DNA of 64,000 bases, taken from the NCBI RefSeq assembly GCF_006152145.1, contig NZ_VDFV01000003.1, positions 182,413 to 246,412 on the forward strand, in the 5' to 3' direction. Every line of letters begins with the position of its first letter. Position 1 is the stretch's first letter. Shown one piece after another: positions 17,310-26,747 of this stretch. The position numbers and the translations under genes are program-made. The notes beneath the pieces are model-generated. The model was not told the DNA's origin, searched no databases, and saw only the letters and a program-made list of their open reading frames with translations. This DNA is from Rubellimicrobium roseum. GTDB taxonomy: Bacteria > Pseudomonadota > Alphaproteobacteria > Rhodobacterales > Rhodobacteraceae.

Positions 17310-18206
17310 ATGGTAAGACCGCTGCACATGGCACGCTGGACCCTGGGGGGGACCTTTGCCGTGATCGCGGGGCTGGCGGCTTCTGCCGAGCCGCTGGCCC
17401 CGATGGAGCCCGCTTCCGGATCGCTGCTGGACCGGCTGGCCGCCGTCGAAGCGACCGCCGCCACGCCCGATGTCCTGGAACCCGCCGAGCGCCCCGTGGC
17501 GCGCGTGGCGGCGCAGGTGCCGGTCGAGGTGGCGGTGCGGAGCGGCGCGGACCTGCGGCCCGAGGCGCGTCCGGTCTTCACCGGCGCCGCGCGCTGGGAC
17601 GACAAGGGTCAGGGCGCGGACTGGAGCGTTGCCGCCATGAACGCCATCGAGGCGGCGCCGCACGACCTGCGGGACATCGTTCCCGCCGACATCGGCGTTT
17701 GGTGCCCCGGCTACCTGCGGAACCCGGCGCACCTGCGCGCGGCCTTCTGGGTGGGTACCGTGTCGGCGCTCGCCCGCTACGAGAGCAACTTCGACGCCGA
17801 CGCCCAGGGAGGCGGGGGCGCGTGGCACGGGCTTCTGCAGATCTCGCCCGCGACGGCGCGCGGCTACGGCTGCGACGCGACCACGCCGGCCGAGCTGCAC
17901 GACCCCGAAGCCAACCTGCAATGCGCCATCCGCATCATGTCGCGCACCGTGGCGCGCGATGGCGTGGTCTCGGCGGGGGACGAGGGCATCGCCGCCGATT
18001 GGGGGCCGATGTCGAGCAACAAGCTGGAACCCAAGATCCGCGATTGGGTCAGCAGCCAGGACTACTGCAAGCCGAACCTCGCGGTGATGGCCTCGCTGAT
18101 CCCGCCCGTGCGGCCGGGCACCGAGGCGGCGGTGGCCGAAGCCGCGCCGGCCCCGCGCGGGGCGGCCACAGCGGCCACGGGCTACACCCTGGCCGCGCTG
18201 GACTGA
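17310..18206 (+). CDS. Lytic transglycosylase-like exported protein (paralogue)
   Basis: A 298-residue exported protein paralogous to the preceding gene. Residues 1-27 are a signal peptide ending in AASAEP, residues 28-100 are an Ala/Pro/Val-rich linker, and residues 115-255 carry the transglycosylase-like block (ALARYESNFDADAQGG, GLLQISPATARGYGC, CAIRIMSRTVARDGVV, AADWGPMSSNK) with the same four cysteines. A low-complexity Ala/Pro tail closes it. ATG at 17310 is chosen because CGGGAG at 17294-17299 is properly spaced; ATG at 17301 sits too close. A strong terminator follows at 18261. It is probably periplasmic and soluble, unlike the lipid-anchored copy. Confidence 0.8.
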   Translation: MVRPLHMARWTLGGTFAVIAGLAASAEPLAPMEPASGSLLDRLAAVEATAATPDVLEPAERPVARVAAQVPVEVAVRSGADLRPEARPVFTGAARWDDKGQGADWSVAAMNAIEAAPHDLRDIVPADIGVWCPGYLRNPAHLRAAFWVGTVSALARYESNFDADAQGGGGAWHGLLQISPATARGYGCDATTPAELHDPEANLQCAIRIMSRTVARDGVVSAGDEGIAADWGPMSSNKLEPKIRDWVSSQDYCKPNLAVMASLIPPVRPGTEAAVAEAAPAPRGAATAATGYTLAALD

Positions 18207-18260
18207 GAATTCCGTGGAACGAGCGGCCGCGAACGGCCGCCAGAGGGACGACGGAGCGCG

Positions 18261-18285
18261 AAGGGCCCCCCTCGGGGGCCCTTTT
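18261..18285 (+). terminator. Rho-independent terminator after the transglycosylase genes
   Basis: A perfect 10-bp stem (18261-18270 with 18274-18283), a 3-nt loop and a short T run. Flanking CGCG bases extend the pairing with a small bulge. It may also serve the convergent acyltransferase gene. Confidence 0.8.
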
Positions 18286-18291
18286 CGCGTT

Positions 18292-19185
18292 CTAGAAGCG
18301 CAGCGCGGGCTTGCGGGTGGCCGAGAGCATGCTGACCGTCTGGTCCTCGCGCCCGCCCAGGGCCAGCGTGGCGCGGCGCAGCATCTCGATCCCCTCCTCG
18401 GAGGAGGCGGGCAGCGAGGACGGGCTGATCTCCTCGCCCACCTTGACCACGTAGGGCTGACGGGCCTTGTTCAGCATCTCGTGGAAGAGCGTGATGTCCC
18501 GCAGCGTCGGGTGGATCGCGTCGAAAAGATAGAACAGGACCGAGTTGCGCGCCCGGATGTTGATGGGGATCACCGGCAGCTCGAACTTGCGCGCCAGCAT
18601 CGCCGCCGAGGCCATCCAGGGCCGCTCGTGCAGGCGCAGCCCCTCGCGCTTGGCGAGCCGGCCGGAGGGGAAGATCACGCCCAGGCGCCCATCCTCCACG
18701 GCCTTCTTGGTCAAGGCCATCGTCTCGCGCGCCTTGGCATGGGTGCGCTTCTCGACCCGCCACTCGACGGGGATGATGAGATCCTCGAACTGCGGCAGCA
18801 CGCGCAGGATGTCGCGGTTGGTGTAGATGTAGAGGTCGGGCCGGATGCCGCGCAGGACATGCCACAGGATGATGCCGTCGGCGATGCCGGTGGGGTGGTT
18901 CGCCACGATCAGCGCCGGGCCGTGGCGCGGGACGTTGGACAGGCCCGAGACGGTGACGTCGCGCGCGAGCGTCCGGCCCAGGTCGTCCATGATCTCGGCC
19001 ATGGGCAGGGATTCGTAGCGCTCGCCCAGGGTGACGGTGCGGTCGTACTGGAGCGCCTTGTCGAGCAGGGCGCGCGCCGGCCGGACGAGCGGGCTGCCGC
19101 TGGCGAGCCACGGCGCGCGTTCCTCGATCAGGGGGTCGATGCGGTCTCTCATTCTCTCTGTCACCGAGTGATGGAAGTGGCTCAC
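18292..19185 (-). CDS. Lysophospholipid acyltransferase family protein (PlsC-like)
   Basis: A 297-residue acyltransferase of the glycerophospholipid class. The acceptor motif is ANHPTGIADG (near 95-104), an NHx5D variant, followed by the FPSGRLAKREGL block and the PVIPINIRAR strand that mark the PlsC/LPLAT fold. It probably transfers an acyl chain to a lysophospholipid or an amino-lipid at the inner membrane, though it lacks a clear transmembrane anchor. The C-terminus contains the EEISPSSLP segment found in hemolysin-type acyltransferases. ATG at 19185. It follows pepN on the same strand with about 105 bp between. Confidence 0.82.
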   Translation of the reverse strand: MSHFHHSVTERMRDRIDPLIEERAPWLASGSPLVRPARALLDKALQYDRTVTLGERYESLPMAEIMDDLGRTLARDVTVSGLSNVPRHGPALIVANHPTGIADGIILWHVLRGIRPDLYIYTNRDILRVLPQFEDLIIPVEWRVEKRTHAKARETMALTKKAVEDGRLGVIFPSGRLAKREGLRLHERPWMASAAMLARKFELPVIPINIRARNSVLFYLFDAIHPTLRDITLFHEMLNKARQPYVVKVGEEISPSSLPASSEEGIEMLRRATLALGGREDQTVSMLSATRKPALRF

Positions 19186-19249
19186 CCGTGACAGGGTCGG
19201 CCCACGCGACTGTGATCTCAGAGGTATGCTGCTGCACGGGACGGAGCAA

Positions 19250-19274
19250 CCCCTGCCGAAAAAGGCGGCAGGGG
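19250..19274 (-). terminator. Hairpin downstream of pepN
   Basis: A perfect 9-bp stem (19250-19258 with 19266-19274) 16 bp beyond the pepN stop. There is no good T tract on the minus strand outside the loop, so intrinsic termination is only probable. Confidence 0.4.
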
Positions 19275-19290
19275 CTGATCCGGTTCCCGC

Positions 19291-21840
19291 CTAGCCCAGC
19301 ATCCGCGCGACCATCTCGGACAGGTCGCGCGAAAGGCCGGGGGCGGACTGGATGCGGCGCAGCTCGGCTTCGGCCAGCGCCTGCCGGTCCGCGTCGTAGC
19401 GGCGCCAGGTGCTGAAGGCCCCCGACATGCGGGCCGCGAACTGCGGATTCGCCCCGTCCAGCCGCAGGAGCCAGTCCGCGAGCAGCCGGTAGCCCGCGCC
19501 CGAGGGGTCGTGGAACCCCGCCAGGTTGCCGGCGAAGGCGCCCAGGACCGAGCGGAAGCGATTCGGGTTCGTCCAGACGAAGGCCGGGTGCCGCGTCAGC
19601 CGCTCGGCGGTGGCGACGGCCTCCTCGGGGCGGGCGAGCGAGGCCTGGAGCGCGAACCACTTGTCCATCACGAGACGGTCGCCGGACCAGCGGTCGTGGA
19701 AGGCCTGCAGCTCGGCTTCGCCCGCGTCGACGAGGAGAAGCGCCGAGAGCGCGGCTACGCTCTGGGTCATGTCGGCCGCGCCCGCGAACTGCGCCCGCGC
19801 CCGCGCGCCAACGTCGGTCCGCGACAGCAGCATCAGGGCCGCGTTCCCGAGCGAGCGCCGCCCGACCGAGTCGGGATCGGGCGAGTAGGGGCCGGGCACC
19901 TGTCCTTGGTCGTGGAGCCCGGGCAGCAGGTCGGCCAAGGCGTGGGCCAGATGCTCGGCCACCTCCTCGTGGGCGCGGAAGATGGCGAGCGGGTCGGGCG
20001 TCAGGCCCGCGCCGTGAAGCGCCTGCGCCGTCTCCTCCTGCGAAGGCCGCGCGAGAATCGTGGCGCGATAGGCGGGCGAGAGCGTGTCGTCGCGCAGCAC
20101 CGCCCGGAGCGCCGGGGCCCAGGCCGGGTCGATGTTGCGCCCGTCGAGCCGCGCCCGGATCGCCCGCCGGGCCAGCGTCTGGGCGGCCTCCCAGCGATTG
20201 AACTCGTCGGTGTCGTGGGCGAGAAGGAAGGCCGCTTCCTCCTCGGGCGCGTCGCGGTCGAGGAGGACAGGAGCCGAGAAGTCGCGCAGGATCGAGGGGA
20301 TGGGCCGGGTCGGCAGGTCGAAGGCGAAGCTCTGCCGTTCCCCGGTCAGCTCCAGCACGGTCGTGGGCACCACCTCGTCGCCGTTGGGGTTGAGGAGCCC
20401 GACCGCTACCGGGATCACCATGGGCGCCTTCGTGGGCTGGCCGGGGGTGGGCGGCACGGTCTGGCTGAGGTCGAGCGTGTAGCGCCCCTCCTCCCACCGT
20501 TCCTCGACGCGCAGGCGCGGGGTGCCCGCCTGCGAGTACCAGAGCTTGAACTGCGAGAGGTCCCGGCCCGTGGCGTCCTCGAAGACCTGGAGCCAGTCCT
20601 CGACGGTGGCGGCCTGCCCGTCATGACGCGCGAAGTAGAGGTCGAGCGCGCGGCGGTAGCCCTCGTCCCCCACGAGCCGCTTGAGCATCCCGATGACCTC
20701 GGCGCCCTTCTCGTAGACGGTCATGGTGTAGAAGTTGTTGATCTCGACGAAGCTCTCGGGCCGGACGGGGTGGGCGAGGGGGCCGCCGTCCTCGCGGAAC
20801 TGCCCGGCGCGCAGGGCGGCGGCGTCGTGAATGCGCTTGACGCCTCGCCCGCGCAAGTCGCCGGTGAACTGGGCGTCGCGGAAGACGGTGAGGCCTTCCT
20901 TGAGCGAAAGCTGGAACCAGTCGCGGCAGGTGATCCGGTTGCCCGTCCAGTTGTGGAAGTACTCGTGCGCGACGATGGCTTCGATGCGCTCGTAGTTGGC
21001 GTCGGTCGCGGTCTCGGGGGAGGCCAGGACGGCGGAGCTGTTGAAGATGTTCAGCCCCTTGTTTTCCATCGCGCCCATGTTGAAGTCGTCCACGGCCACG
21101 ATGTTGAAGACGTCCAGGTCGTATTCGCGCCCGTAGGTCTCCTCGTCCCAGCGCATGGAGGCCTTGAGCGACTCCATGGCCCAGGCGCATTTGCCCTCGT
21201 CGCCGGGGCGGACCCAGACGGCGAGGTCGACCTCGCGGCCCGTCATGGTCGTGAAGCGGTCGCGATGGGCGAGCAGGTCCCCCGCCACCAGCGCGAAGAG
21301 GTAGGCGGGCTTGGGCCAGGGGTCGTGCCAGATGGCGACGCCCTCGCTCCGCTCTCCGGGGTTGCCGTTCGACAGCAGCACGGGGAGATCGGATTCGATG
21401 CGGGTGGTGAAGACCGCCATCACGTCGGGCCGGTCGGGGTAGAAGGTGATCCGGCGGAAGCCCTCGGCCTCGCACTGGGTGCAGTACATGCCGTTGGAAA
21501 GGTAGAGCCCTTCCAGGCGGGTGTTGGCTTCGGGGTCGATCTCGACCACCGATTCCCAGGTGAAGGGGCCGTCCGGCACGTCGCAGGTCAGGCCTTCGAG
21601 CGCGATCCGGGGGGAGACGGGCTGGCCGTCGATCCTGGCCTCGATCAGCCGCAGGTCCTCGCCGTGGAGGAAGAAGGGGCCCGGTCTCGCCTCGGGGTTG
21701 GGGCGGAAGCGCAGGCGCGAGGTGACGCGCGTGCCCCGGGGCGCGAGGGCGAAGGTCAGGTCCACGCCGTCGATGGTCCAGGGAAAGGGGGTGTAGTCCT
21801 TGAGATGGATCGTGCGGGGGTCCGCCGTGCCGTCCGCCAT
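19291..21840 (-). CDS. pepN: Aminopeptidase N (M1 family)
   Basis: An 849-residue zinc aminopeptidase of the short bacterial PepN type. The substrate-anchoring motif GAMENKG is followed by HEYFHNWTGNR (zinc ligands His 292 and His 296) and the third ligand Glu in SLKEGLTVFRD. A catalytic Tyr segment MTVYEKGAEVI follows. The C-terminal helical superhelix makes up the last 300 residues. It trims N-terminal residues from peptides in the cytosol. ATG at 21840 is preceded by AGGGAGCGGCGC. The divergent membrane-protein gene starts at 21943, and a candidate EcfG promoter on the opposite strand lies in between. Confidence 0.96.
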   Translation of the reverse strand: MADGTADPRTIHLKDYTPFPWTIDGVDLTFALAPRGTRVTSRLRFRPNPEARPGPFFLHGEDLRLIEARIDGQPVSPRIALEGLTCDVPDGPFTWESVVEIDPEANTRLEGLYLSNGMYCTQCEAEGFRRITFYPDRPDVMAVFTTRIESDLPVLLSNGNPGERSEGVAIWHDPWPKPAYLFALVAGDLLAHRDRFTTMTGREVDLAVWVRPGDEGKCAWAMESLKASMRWDEETYGREYDLDVFNIVAVDDFNMGAMENKGLNIFNSSAVLASPETATDANYERIEAIVAHEYFHNWTGNRITCRDWFQLSLKEGLTVFRDAQFTGDLRGRGVKRIHDAAALRAGQFREDGGPLAHPVRPESFVEINNFYTMTVYEKGAEVIGMLKRLVGDEGYRRALDLYFARHDGQAATVEDWLQVFEDATGRDLSQFKLWYSQAGTPRLRVEERWEEGRYTLDLSQTVPPTPGQPTKAPMVIPVAVGLLNPNGDEVVPTTVLELTGERQSFAFDLPTRPIPSILRDFSAPVLLDRDAPEEEAAFLLAHDTDEFNRWEAAQTLARRAIRARLDGRNIDPAWAPALRAVLRDDTLSPAYRATILARPSQEETAQALHGAGLTPDPLAIFRAHEEVAEHLAHALADLLPGLHDQGQVPGPYSPDPDSVGRRSLGNAALMLLSRTDVGARARAQFAGAADMTQSVAALSALLLVDAGEAELQAFHDRWSGDRLVMDKWFALQASLARPEEAVATAERLTRHPAFVWTNPNRFRSVLGAFAGNLAGFHDPSGAGYRLLADWLLRLDGANPQFAARMSGAFSTWRRYDADRQALAEAELRRIQSAPGLSRDLSEMVARMLG

Positions 21841-21867
21841 GCGCCGCTCCCTGTGGCTCGCTTGCCG

Positions 21868-21892
21868 TGAACAAATCCAGGGCTCGGACGTT
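21868..21892 (+). promoter_or_regulatory. Candidate EcfG (general stress) promoter
   Basis: TGAAC at 21868-21872 and CGTT at 21889-21892 with 16 nt between. The alphaproteobacterial EcfG consensus is GGAAC-N16/17-CGTT, so the match is 8 of 9. It lies 50 bp upstream of the gene at 21943. Chance matches of this length are expected in a 64-kb window, so position is the main support. Confidence 0.4.
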
Positions 21893-21942
21893 AGGGGCCC
21901 TGTAACCGACCCGCAAGGCGGGGGCATGAAGGAGTTCAGGGG

Positions 21943-22386
21943 ATGTCCGCACCCAAGACCAACATCGACAAGCAGACGCGGCGGCACCGCGGACCGCTCC
22001 AGGGCATGTTCGCGGTCGTGCTGTTCGCGCTCGTGCTGCTGGCGATCCTGGGCTTCTGGGCCTTCGGCCGGGGTGGCGATCCGCAGGGCGCCGCGACCCA
22101 GGTGCAGGAAGGGACCGGCACCACCGAGAGCGGCGGGGCGAACGACGCGATCACTGCCAACGACAGCTCCGAGGAGGAGGCCGGCAGCGGCGCGGCGACC
22201 GATCCGGCGGCCGACCCCACGGCCGTCACGGTTCCGTCCCAGACCGTCACGGCTCCGCAGACCGGGCAGACCGGCCCCGTGAACCCGACGACGGGCGACA
22301 GCACGGCGGCCCAGCCCCTTGACCCCGTCGAAGAGGACGGGGCGGCGACCGAGGGGGGCGCGGCCACCGACTCGGCAACCGAGTGA
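21943..22386 (+). CDS. Single-pass membrane protein with acidic low-complexity tail
   Basis: A 147-residue protein I cannot assign. Residues 1-20 are basic, residues 22-42 form one strong transmembrane helix (MFAVVLFALVLLAILGFWAF), and the remaining 100 residues are a Thr/Ala/Gly/Glu/Asp-rich, probably disordered, acidic tail. By the positive-inside rule the tail faces the periplasm. ATG at 21943 has AAGGAG at a good distance. An EcfG-like promoter precedes it, which would make it a stress-induced envelope protein. The DUF2256 gene lies 65 bp downstream on the same strand and may be co-transcribed. Confidence 0.75.
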   Translation: MSAPKTNIDKQTRRHRGPLQGMFAVVLFALVLLAILGFWAFGRGGDPQGAATQVQEGTGTTESGGANDAITANDSSEEEAGSGAATDPAADPTAVTVPSQTVTAPQTGQTGPVNPTTGDSTAAQPLDPVEEDGAATEGGAATDSATE

Positions 22387-22451
22387 TCCCTGGCTAGGAT
22401 GGCCCGTGGTGGGGGCGGCCCGACGGCCGTCCCTTTCGCATGGGGACCACG

Positions 22452-22616
22452 ATGCCGAAGATGCGCAAGAAGGCGGACCTGCCGACCAAGACCTGCCCGG
22501 TCTGCGGCCGTCCCTTCGTCTGGCGCAAGGCCTGGGCGAAGGTCTGGGACGAGGTCCGCTACTGCTCGGACCGCTGCCGGGCGGGACGGAAGGACCGCCC
22601 CGCGCCGCCGGCCTAG
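22452..22616 (+). CDS. DUF2256 zinc-ribbon-like small protein
   Basis: A 54-residue protein matching the DUF2256 pattern: a basic N-terminus, then [14 protein letters not shown], a [12 protein letters not shown] block and a basic tail. The four cysteines (CxxC and CxxxC) form a likely zinc site. The family is often found near photolyase or cryptochrome-like genes, but none is seen here and its function is unknown. ATG at 22452 is chosen; the in-frame ATG at 22440 would add four residues. Its TAG stop shares the palindromic CTAG with the stop of the convergent gene at 22613. Confidence 0.8.
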   Translation: MPKMRKKADLPTKTCPVCGRPFVWRKAWAKVWDEVRYCSDRCRAGRKDRPAPPA

Positions 22617-23401
22617 GTCAGAGTCGCGGCCAGCCGGCCGAGCTGCTCGGCGGCGAGGCCCCAGCCCTGGGAGAAGCCCAGGGCCTCGTGCCTCTCGGCC
22701 GTGGCGGTGTCGGGATGGCGCGCGGCGGCGCGATAGATCGTGCCCTCGACGTGGTCCGCGATCTCGATGGTCGCGGTGAAGGGCAGGTCCACGCCGGCCG
22801 CGGGCCGCCAGCCGGTCAGGAGCATGTTGGTCCAGGTCAGCCGCTGCTGCTCCACGATCTCCAGGACGAGGCCGTCGCCCGGCATGGACTGTCCCATGTA
22901 GCGGATGACCGTGTAGAAGCGCCCGCCCGCGCGGGGCTCGATCTCGACGCCGGTCACCTCGGCCGGGCGGGGGGCGAACCATTGGCGCAGGAGGTCCGGC
23001 TCGGTCAGGCAGCGCCAGACGGCGGGACGGGGCGCGCGCAGGACGCGCGTCACGGTCAGGGCGGTGCTGTCCTCGGCCCAGCGGGGCAGGTCGGAGGGTT
23101 CGCCCTCCTGCTCCTCGGGCCACAGCTCCTCCTGCTGGCGCATCCAGCGCAGGGCCGGGGCGAAGCTGCCCGGACGCAGCGCGTAGAACCGTTCGCGCCC
23201 CTGCTTGCTGGATTCGACGAGGCCGCCGGTCTCCAGCCGCCGCAGATGAGCCATCAGGTTGTGGGGGGTCATCGTGTGGGGCGACAGCAGGTCGTTCGTC
23301 GCGGCGGGTCCCTGCCGCAACTGCGCGAGGACGTCGCGCCGCACGGAGGCCGCAAGCGCCTGGAAGAGGTCGTCGAGTTCGTAGTCGATGGGGGTGCTCA
23401 T
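22613..23401 (-). CDS. ArsR-type HTH and SRPBCC (AHSA1) fusion protein
   Basis: A 262-residue fusion. Residues 1-85 form an ArsR-like winged helix ([36 protein letters not shown]). Residues 110-262 form an SRPBCC/AHSA1 ligand-binding domain ([32 protein letters not shown]). In many bacteria these two are separate adjacent genes; here they are one chain, which suggests a one-component regulator that binds a hydrophobic ligand. No metal-binding cysteines typical of ArsR are present. ATG at 23401 follows CAGGGGCC. It is divergent from malate synthase with 136 bp between, so it may regulate itself or that gene, but no operator was picked out. Confidence 0.82.
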   Translation of the reverse strand: MSTPIDYELDDLFQALAASVRRDVLAQLRQGPAATNDLLSPHTMTPHNLMAHLRRLETGGLVESSKQGRERFYALRPGSFAPALRWMRQQEELWPEEQEGEPSDLPRWAEDSTALTVTRVLRAPRPAVWRCLTEPDLLRQWFAPRPAEVTGVEIEPRAGGRFYTVIRYMGQSMPGDGLVLEIVEQQRLTWTNMLLTGWRPAAGVDLPFTATIEIADHVEGTIYRAAARHPDTATAERHEALGFSQGWGLAAEQLGRLAATLT

Positions 23402-23537
23402 GGCCCCTGACTGGGTCCGGCACCCCGATTCGGTCAAGCGGGAGCGTAGACGAAAGGCGGGGTCCCCGCCGGCAAGGTTGCCCGCGCGCCGAAATCCTGC
23501 TCTACCGCTGTCGGCGGAAAGCAGCTTGAGGGCAGGG

Positions 23538-25712
23538 ATGGGACAGCGTGTGGAACGGGCCGGCTTGCGCGTGGACGAGGCCCTGGCGCGGTTCGTCGAG
23601 GAGAAGGCCCTGCCGGGCACCGGGGTCGCCGCCGACGGCTTCTGGGATGGGCTGTCGGGCCTGATCCATGAGCTGGGACCGCGCAATCGCGCGCTCCTGG
23701 CGCGGCGTGAGCAGCTCCAGAGCCAGCTCGACGACTGGCACATCGCGCAAGGAGGGGCCGAGCACGACCCCGAGGACTACGAGACCTTCCTGCGCGAGAT
23801 CGGCTATCTGGTGCCGGAGGGGCCGGACTTCTCCATCGAGACGCCGCCCACCGACCCCGAGATCGCCCATGTCGCGGGCCCGCAGCTCGTGGTCCCGGTG
23901 ACCAACGCCCGCTTCGCGCTCAACGCCGCCAACGCGCGCTGGGGCTCGCTCTACGACGCGCTCTACGGCACCGATGCCATGGGCGACGCGGCCCCGAAGG
24001 GCCCCTACGACCCGGCGCGGGGCGCGCGCGTGGTGGCCTGGGCCAAGGACCACCTCGACCGCGTGGCGCCGCTCGCGGGCTCGTCCTGGCGCGACGTCCG
24101 AGGCCTGTCGGTGCGCGACGGGACGCTGGTGGCCGAAATCGCGGGCGACGGCGCGGACCCCCGACTTGTCGGGCTCGCCGATCCGGGGCAGCTCGCGGGC
24201 TGGAAGCAGGGGGACCTCGCCGAATGGCAGATCCTGCTGCGCGTCCACGGGCTGCTGATCGAGCTTCTGGTCGACCGCTCCACGCCCATCGGCTCGGCCG
24301 ATCCGGCGGGCCTCTCGGATGTCTGGCTGGAGGCGGCGCTGTCCACCATCATGGACTGCGAGGATTCGGTCGCCTGCGTGGACGCCGAGGACAAGGTGCT
24401 GGCCTACGGCAACTGGCTGGGCCTGATGAAGGGCGATCTCGAGGAGACCTTCGATAAGGGCGGCAGGACCGTCACCCGTCGCATGAACCCGGACAGCGAC
24501 TACACCGGCGCGGACGGGCGGCCCCTGCGGGTCAAGGGACGCTCCCTCCTGCTCGTGCGCAACGTGGGCCACCTGATGACCAACCCCGCGATCCTCGACC
24601 GCGACGGCCACGAGGCCGGCGAGGGACTGATGGACGCCATGGTCACGGTGCTCTGCGCGATGCACGACCTGCGGGCCGAAAATGGGCCGCGCAACACCGT
24701 CACGCAGTCCGTCTATGTCGTGAAGCCCAAGATGCACGGGCCCGAGGAAGTGGCCTTCGCCTGCGAGATCTTCGACCGGGTCGAGGCCGCGCTGGGCCTG
24801 CCGCGCCTGACCGTCAAGATCGGCATCATGGACGAGGAGCGGCGGACCTCGGCCAACCTCAAGGAGTGCATCCGCGCCGCGCGGGAGCGGGTGGCCTTCA
24901 TCAACACCGGCTTCCTCGACCGCACGGGCGACGAGATCCACACGGCGATGGAAGCCGGGCCGATGGTCCCCAAGGGGGACATGAAGCAGCAGCCCTGGAT
25001 CCGCTCCTACGAGGAGCGCAACGTCGACATCGGGCTCGCCTGCGGGCTGCGGGGCCGCGCCCAGATCGGCAAGGGGATGTGGGCGATGCCCGACCTCATG
25101 GCCGCGATGCTGCGCGACAAGGTCGTGCACCCGAAGGCCGGTGCCAACTGCGCCTGGGTGCCCTCGCCCACGGCGGCGGTGCTGCACGCGACGCACTACC
25201 ACGTGGTGGACGTGGCCGCCCGGCAGGAGGAGATCGCCGCCGGCGGGCCGCGCGGCACACTGCGCGAGCTGCTCACCATCCCGGTCCTGGGTGGCCGCAA
25301 CCTGTCCGAGGACGAGGTCACGGCCGAGGTCGATAACAACGTCCAGGGCATCCTGGGCTACGTGGTGCGCTGGATCGACCAGGGAATCGGCTGCTCCAAG
25401 GTCCCGGACATCCATGACGTGGGGCTGATGGAGGACCGGGCGACCTGCCGCATCTCCTCCCAGGCGCTCTCGAACTGGCTCCATCACGGGGTCGTGGACG
25501 AGCCGCGCGTGATGGCGGCGCTGCGGCGCATGGCGGCTGTCGTGGACCGGCAGAACGCGGGCGATCCGCTCTACCGCCCCATGGCGCCCGGCTTTGATTC
25601 GGTGGCCTTCCAGGCGGCCTGCGACCTGATCTTCAAGGGCCGCATCCAGCCATCGGGCTACACCGAGCCGGTGCTTCACCGCCGCCGGGCCGAGCGCAAG
25701 GCCGCGGGCTAG
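23538..25712 (+). CDS. glcB: Malate synthase G
   Basis: A 724-residue malate synthase G, which condenses glyoxylate with acetyl-CoA in the glyoxylate bypass. Recognised blocks include [44 protein letters not shown], and the active-site [40 protein letters not shown] is the typical C-terminal barrel segment. The length agrees with GlcB (about 720). ATG at 23538 is preceded by GAGGGCAGG; the reading frame is open further upstream but the extra 50 residues are not family-like. Isocitrate lyase is not in the window, so whether it serves the glyoxylate shunt or glycolate use is open. Confidence 0.97.
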   Translation: MGQRVERAGLRVDEALARFVEEKALPGTGVAADGFWDGLSGLIHELGPRNRALLARREQLQSQLDDWHIAQGGAEHDPEDYETFLREIGYLVPEGPDFSIETPPTDPEIAHVAGPQLVVPVTNARFALNAANARWGSLYDALYGTDAMGDAAPKGPYDPARGARVVAWAKDHLDRVAPLAGSSWRDVRGLSVRDGTLVAEIAGDGADPRLVGLADPGQLAGWKQGDLAEWQILLRVHGLLIELLVDRSTPIGSADPAGLSDVWLEAALSTIMDCEDSVACVDAEDKVLAYGNWLGLMKGDLEETFDKGGRTVTRRMNPDSDYTGADGRPLRVKGRSLLLVRNVGHLMTNPAILDRDGHEAGEGLMDAMVTVLCAMHDLRAENGPRNTVTQSVYVVKPKMHGPEEVAFACEIFDRVEAALGLPRLTVKIGIMDEERRTSANLKECIRAARERVAFINTGFLDRTGDEIHTAMEAGPMVPKGDMKQQPWIRSYEERNVDIGLACGLRGRAQIGKGMWAMPDLMAAMLRDKVVHPKAGANCAWVPSPTAAVLHATHYHVVDVAARQEEIAAGGPRGTLRELLTIPVLGGRNLSEDEVTAEVDNNVQGILGYVVRWIDQGIGCSKVPDIHDVGLMEDRATCRISSQALSNWLHHGVVDEPRVMAALRRMAAVVDRQNAGDPLYRPMAPGFDSVAFQAACDLIFKGRIQPSGYTEPVLHRRRAERKAAG

Positions 25713-25869
25713 GCGGGGGCCGCGTCGCCGGGACGCCTTCCGTGCGGGCAGAGGGCCGCCGCGATGGGCGGCCCGCCGGGCGCACAGCCGACCTGCGCAT
25801 GGGTAACCTTTTCATGACGGGCCGCCCGGCATACCTATGGGGAGCCCGCCTCCCGAGGACCCCAGACCC

Positions 25870-26640
25870 ATGCGCCCTGTCGTCGGCATCATCTCGAACA
25901 GCCACCTCATCAACGACGAGTATCCGGCCCATGCCGGGGGCGCGATGAACTCGGCCGCCGTCGCCCATGTCTCGGACTGCCTGCCGCTGCTGATTCCGTC
26001 GGACCCCTCTCTCGTCGCCGTCGACGAGCTGCTGGAGACCTGCGACGGTTTCCTGCTGACGGGAGGCCGTCCCAACGTCCACCCCGAGGAATACGGCGAG
26101 GAGGCCACGCCCGCGCATGGCAGCTTCGACCGCTCGCGCGATGCGATCACGCTGCCGCTCATCCGGGCCTGCGTCGAGCGCGGCCAGCCCTTCCTGGGCG
26201 TCTGCCGGGGCTTTCAGGAGGTCAACGTTGCGCTGGGCGGCACGCTCTACCCTGAGATCCGCGAGCTGCCGGGCCGCGACAACCACCGGATGCCTCCGGA
26301 CGGCACGCTGGAGCAGAAGTTCGCGCTCCGCCACAAGGTCACCTTCACCGAGGGCGGGCCCTTCCATCGCCTGATGGGCGCGCGCGAGGTGATGACCAAC
26401 ACGCTGCACGGGCAGGGCATCAAGGACGCCGCCCCCCGAATCGCCATCGACGGCGTGGCCCCCGACGGCACGCCCGAGGCGATCTACGTGCGCGGCGCGA
26501 CGGGCTTCACCCTGTCGGTGCAATGGCACCCCGAATGGAACGCGGCCAACGACCCGGTGTCGCGTCCGCTGTTCCGCGCCTTCGGCGAGGCGGTCCATGC
26601 CTGGGCCGCGCGGGATCGCAGAACGCTCAGGCGTGCCTGA
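25870..26640 (+). CDS. Class I glutamine amidotransferase-like gamma-glutamyl hydrolase (PuuD type)
   Basis: A 256-residue cytosolic hydrolase of the peptidase C26 group, related to gamma-glutamyl-gamma-aminobutyrate hydrolase of putrescine degradation. The catalytic nucleophile is Cys 112 in GVCRGFQEVNVALGGTLY, and the His-Glu pair is in SVQWHPEW. TGGRPNVHPEEY is the oxyanion-side motif of this group. ATG at 25870 gives the standard MRPVVGI N-terminus. No other puu genes are adjacent, although an ornithine decarboxylase (putrescine source) lies 9 kb away. Substrate is inferred from the family only. Confidence 0.85.
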   Translation: MRPVVGIISNSHLINDEYPAHAGGAMNSAAVAHVSDCLPLLIPSDPSLVAVDELLETCDGFLLTGGRPNVHPEEYGEEATPAHGSFDRSRDAITLPLIRACVERGQPFLGVCRGFQEVNVALGGTLYPEIRELPGRDNHRMPPDGTLEQKFALRHKVTFTEGGPFHRLMGAREVMTNTLHGQGIKDAAPRIAIDGVAPDGTPEAIYVRGATGFTLSVQWHPEWNAANDPVSRPLFRAFGEAVHAWAARDRRTLRRA

Positions 26641-26663
26641 GGGTTCCTGTCGGGAACACAATT

Positions 26664-26691
26664 TTGACACAAATTTTAAAGTGTGTGTAGG
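26664..26691 (+). promoter_or_regulatory. Candidate sigma-70 promoter in an AT-rich patch
   Basis: A perfect -35 TTGACA at 26664-26669, with a weak -10 (TGTAGG, 26686-26691) after 16 bp. The spacer is unusually AT-rich for this genome and contains ACAC and GTGT arms around AAATTTTAAA (26667-26684), a possible operator. It lies upstream of the MATE exporter gene. Confidence 0.5.
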
Positions 26692-26747
26692 CCGCGTCCC
26701 ACGCCCGTGCTAGGCTGATCCTGTAGCTTGGGAAGGGGTTCCTGGTT

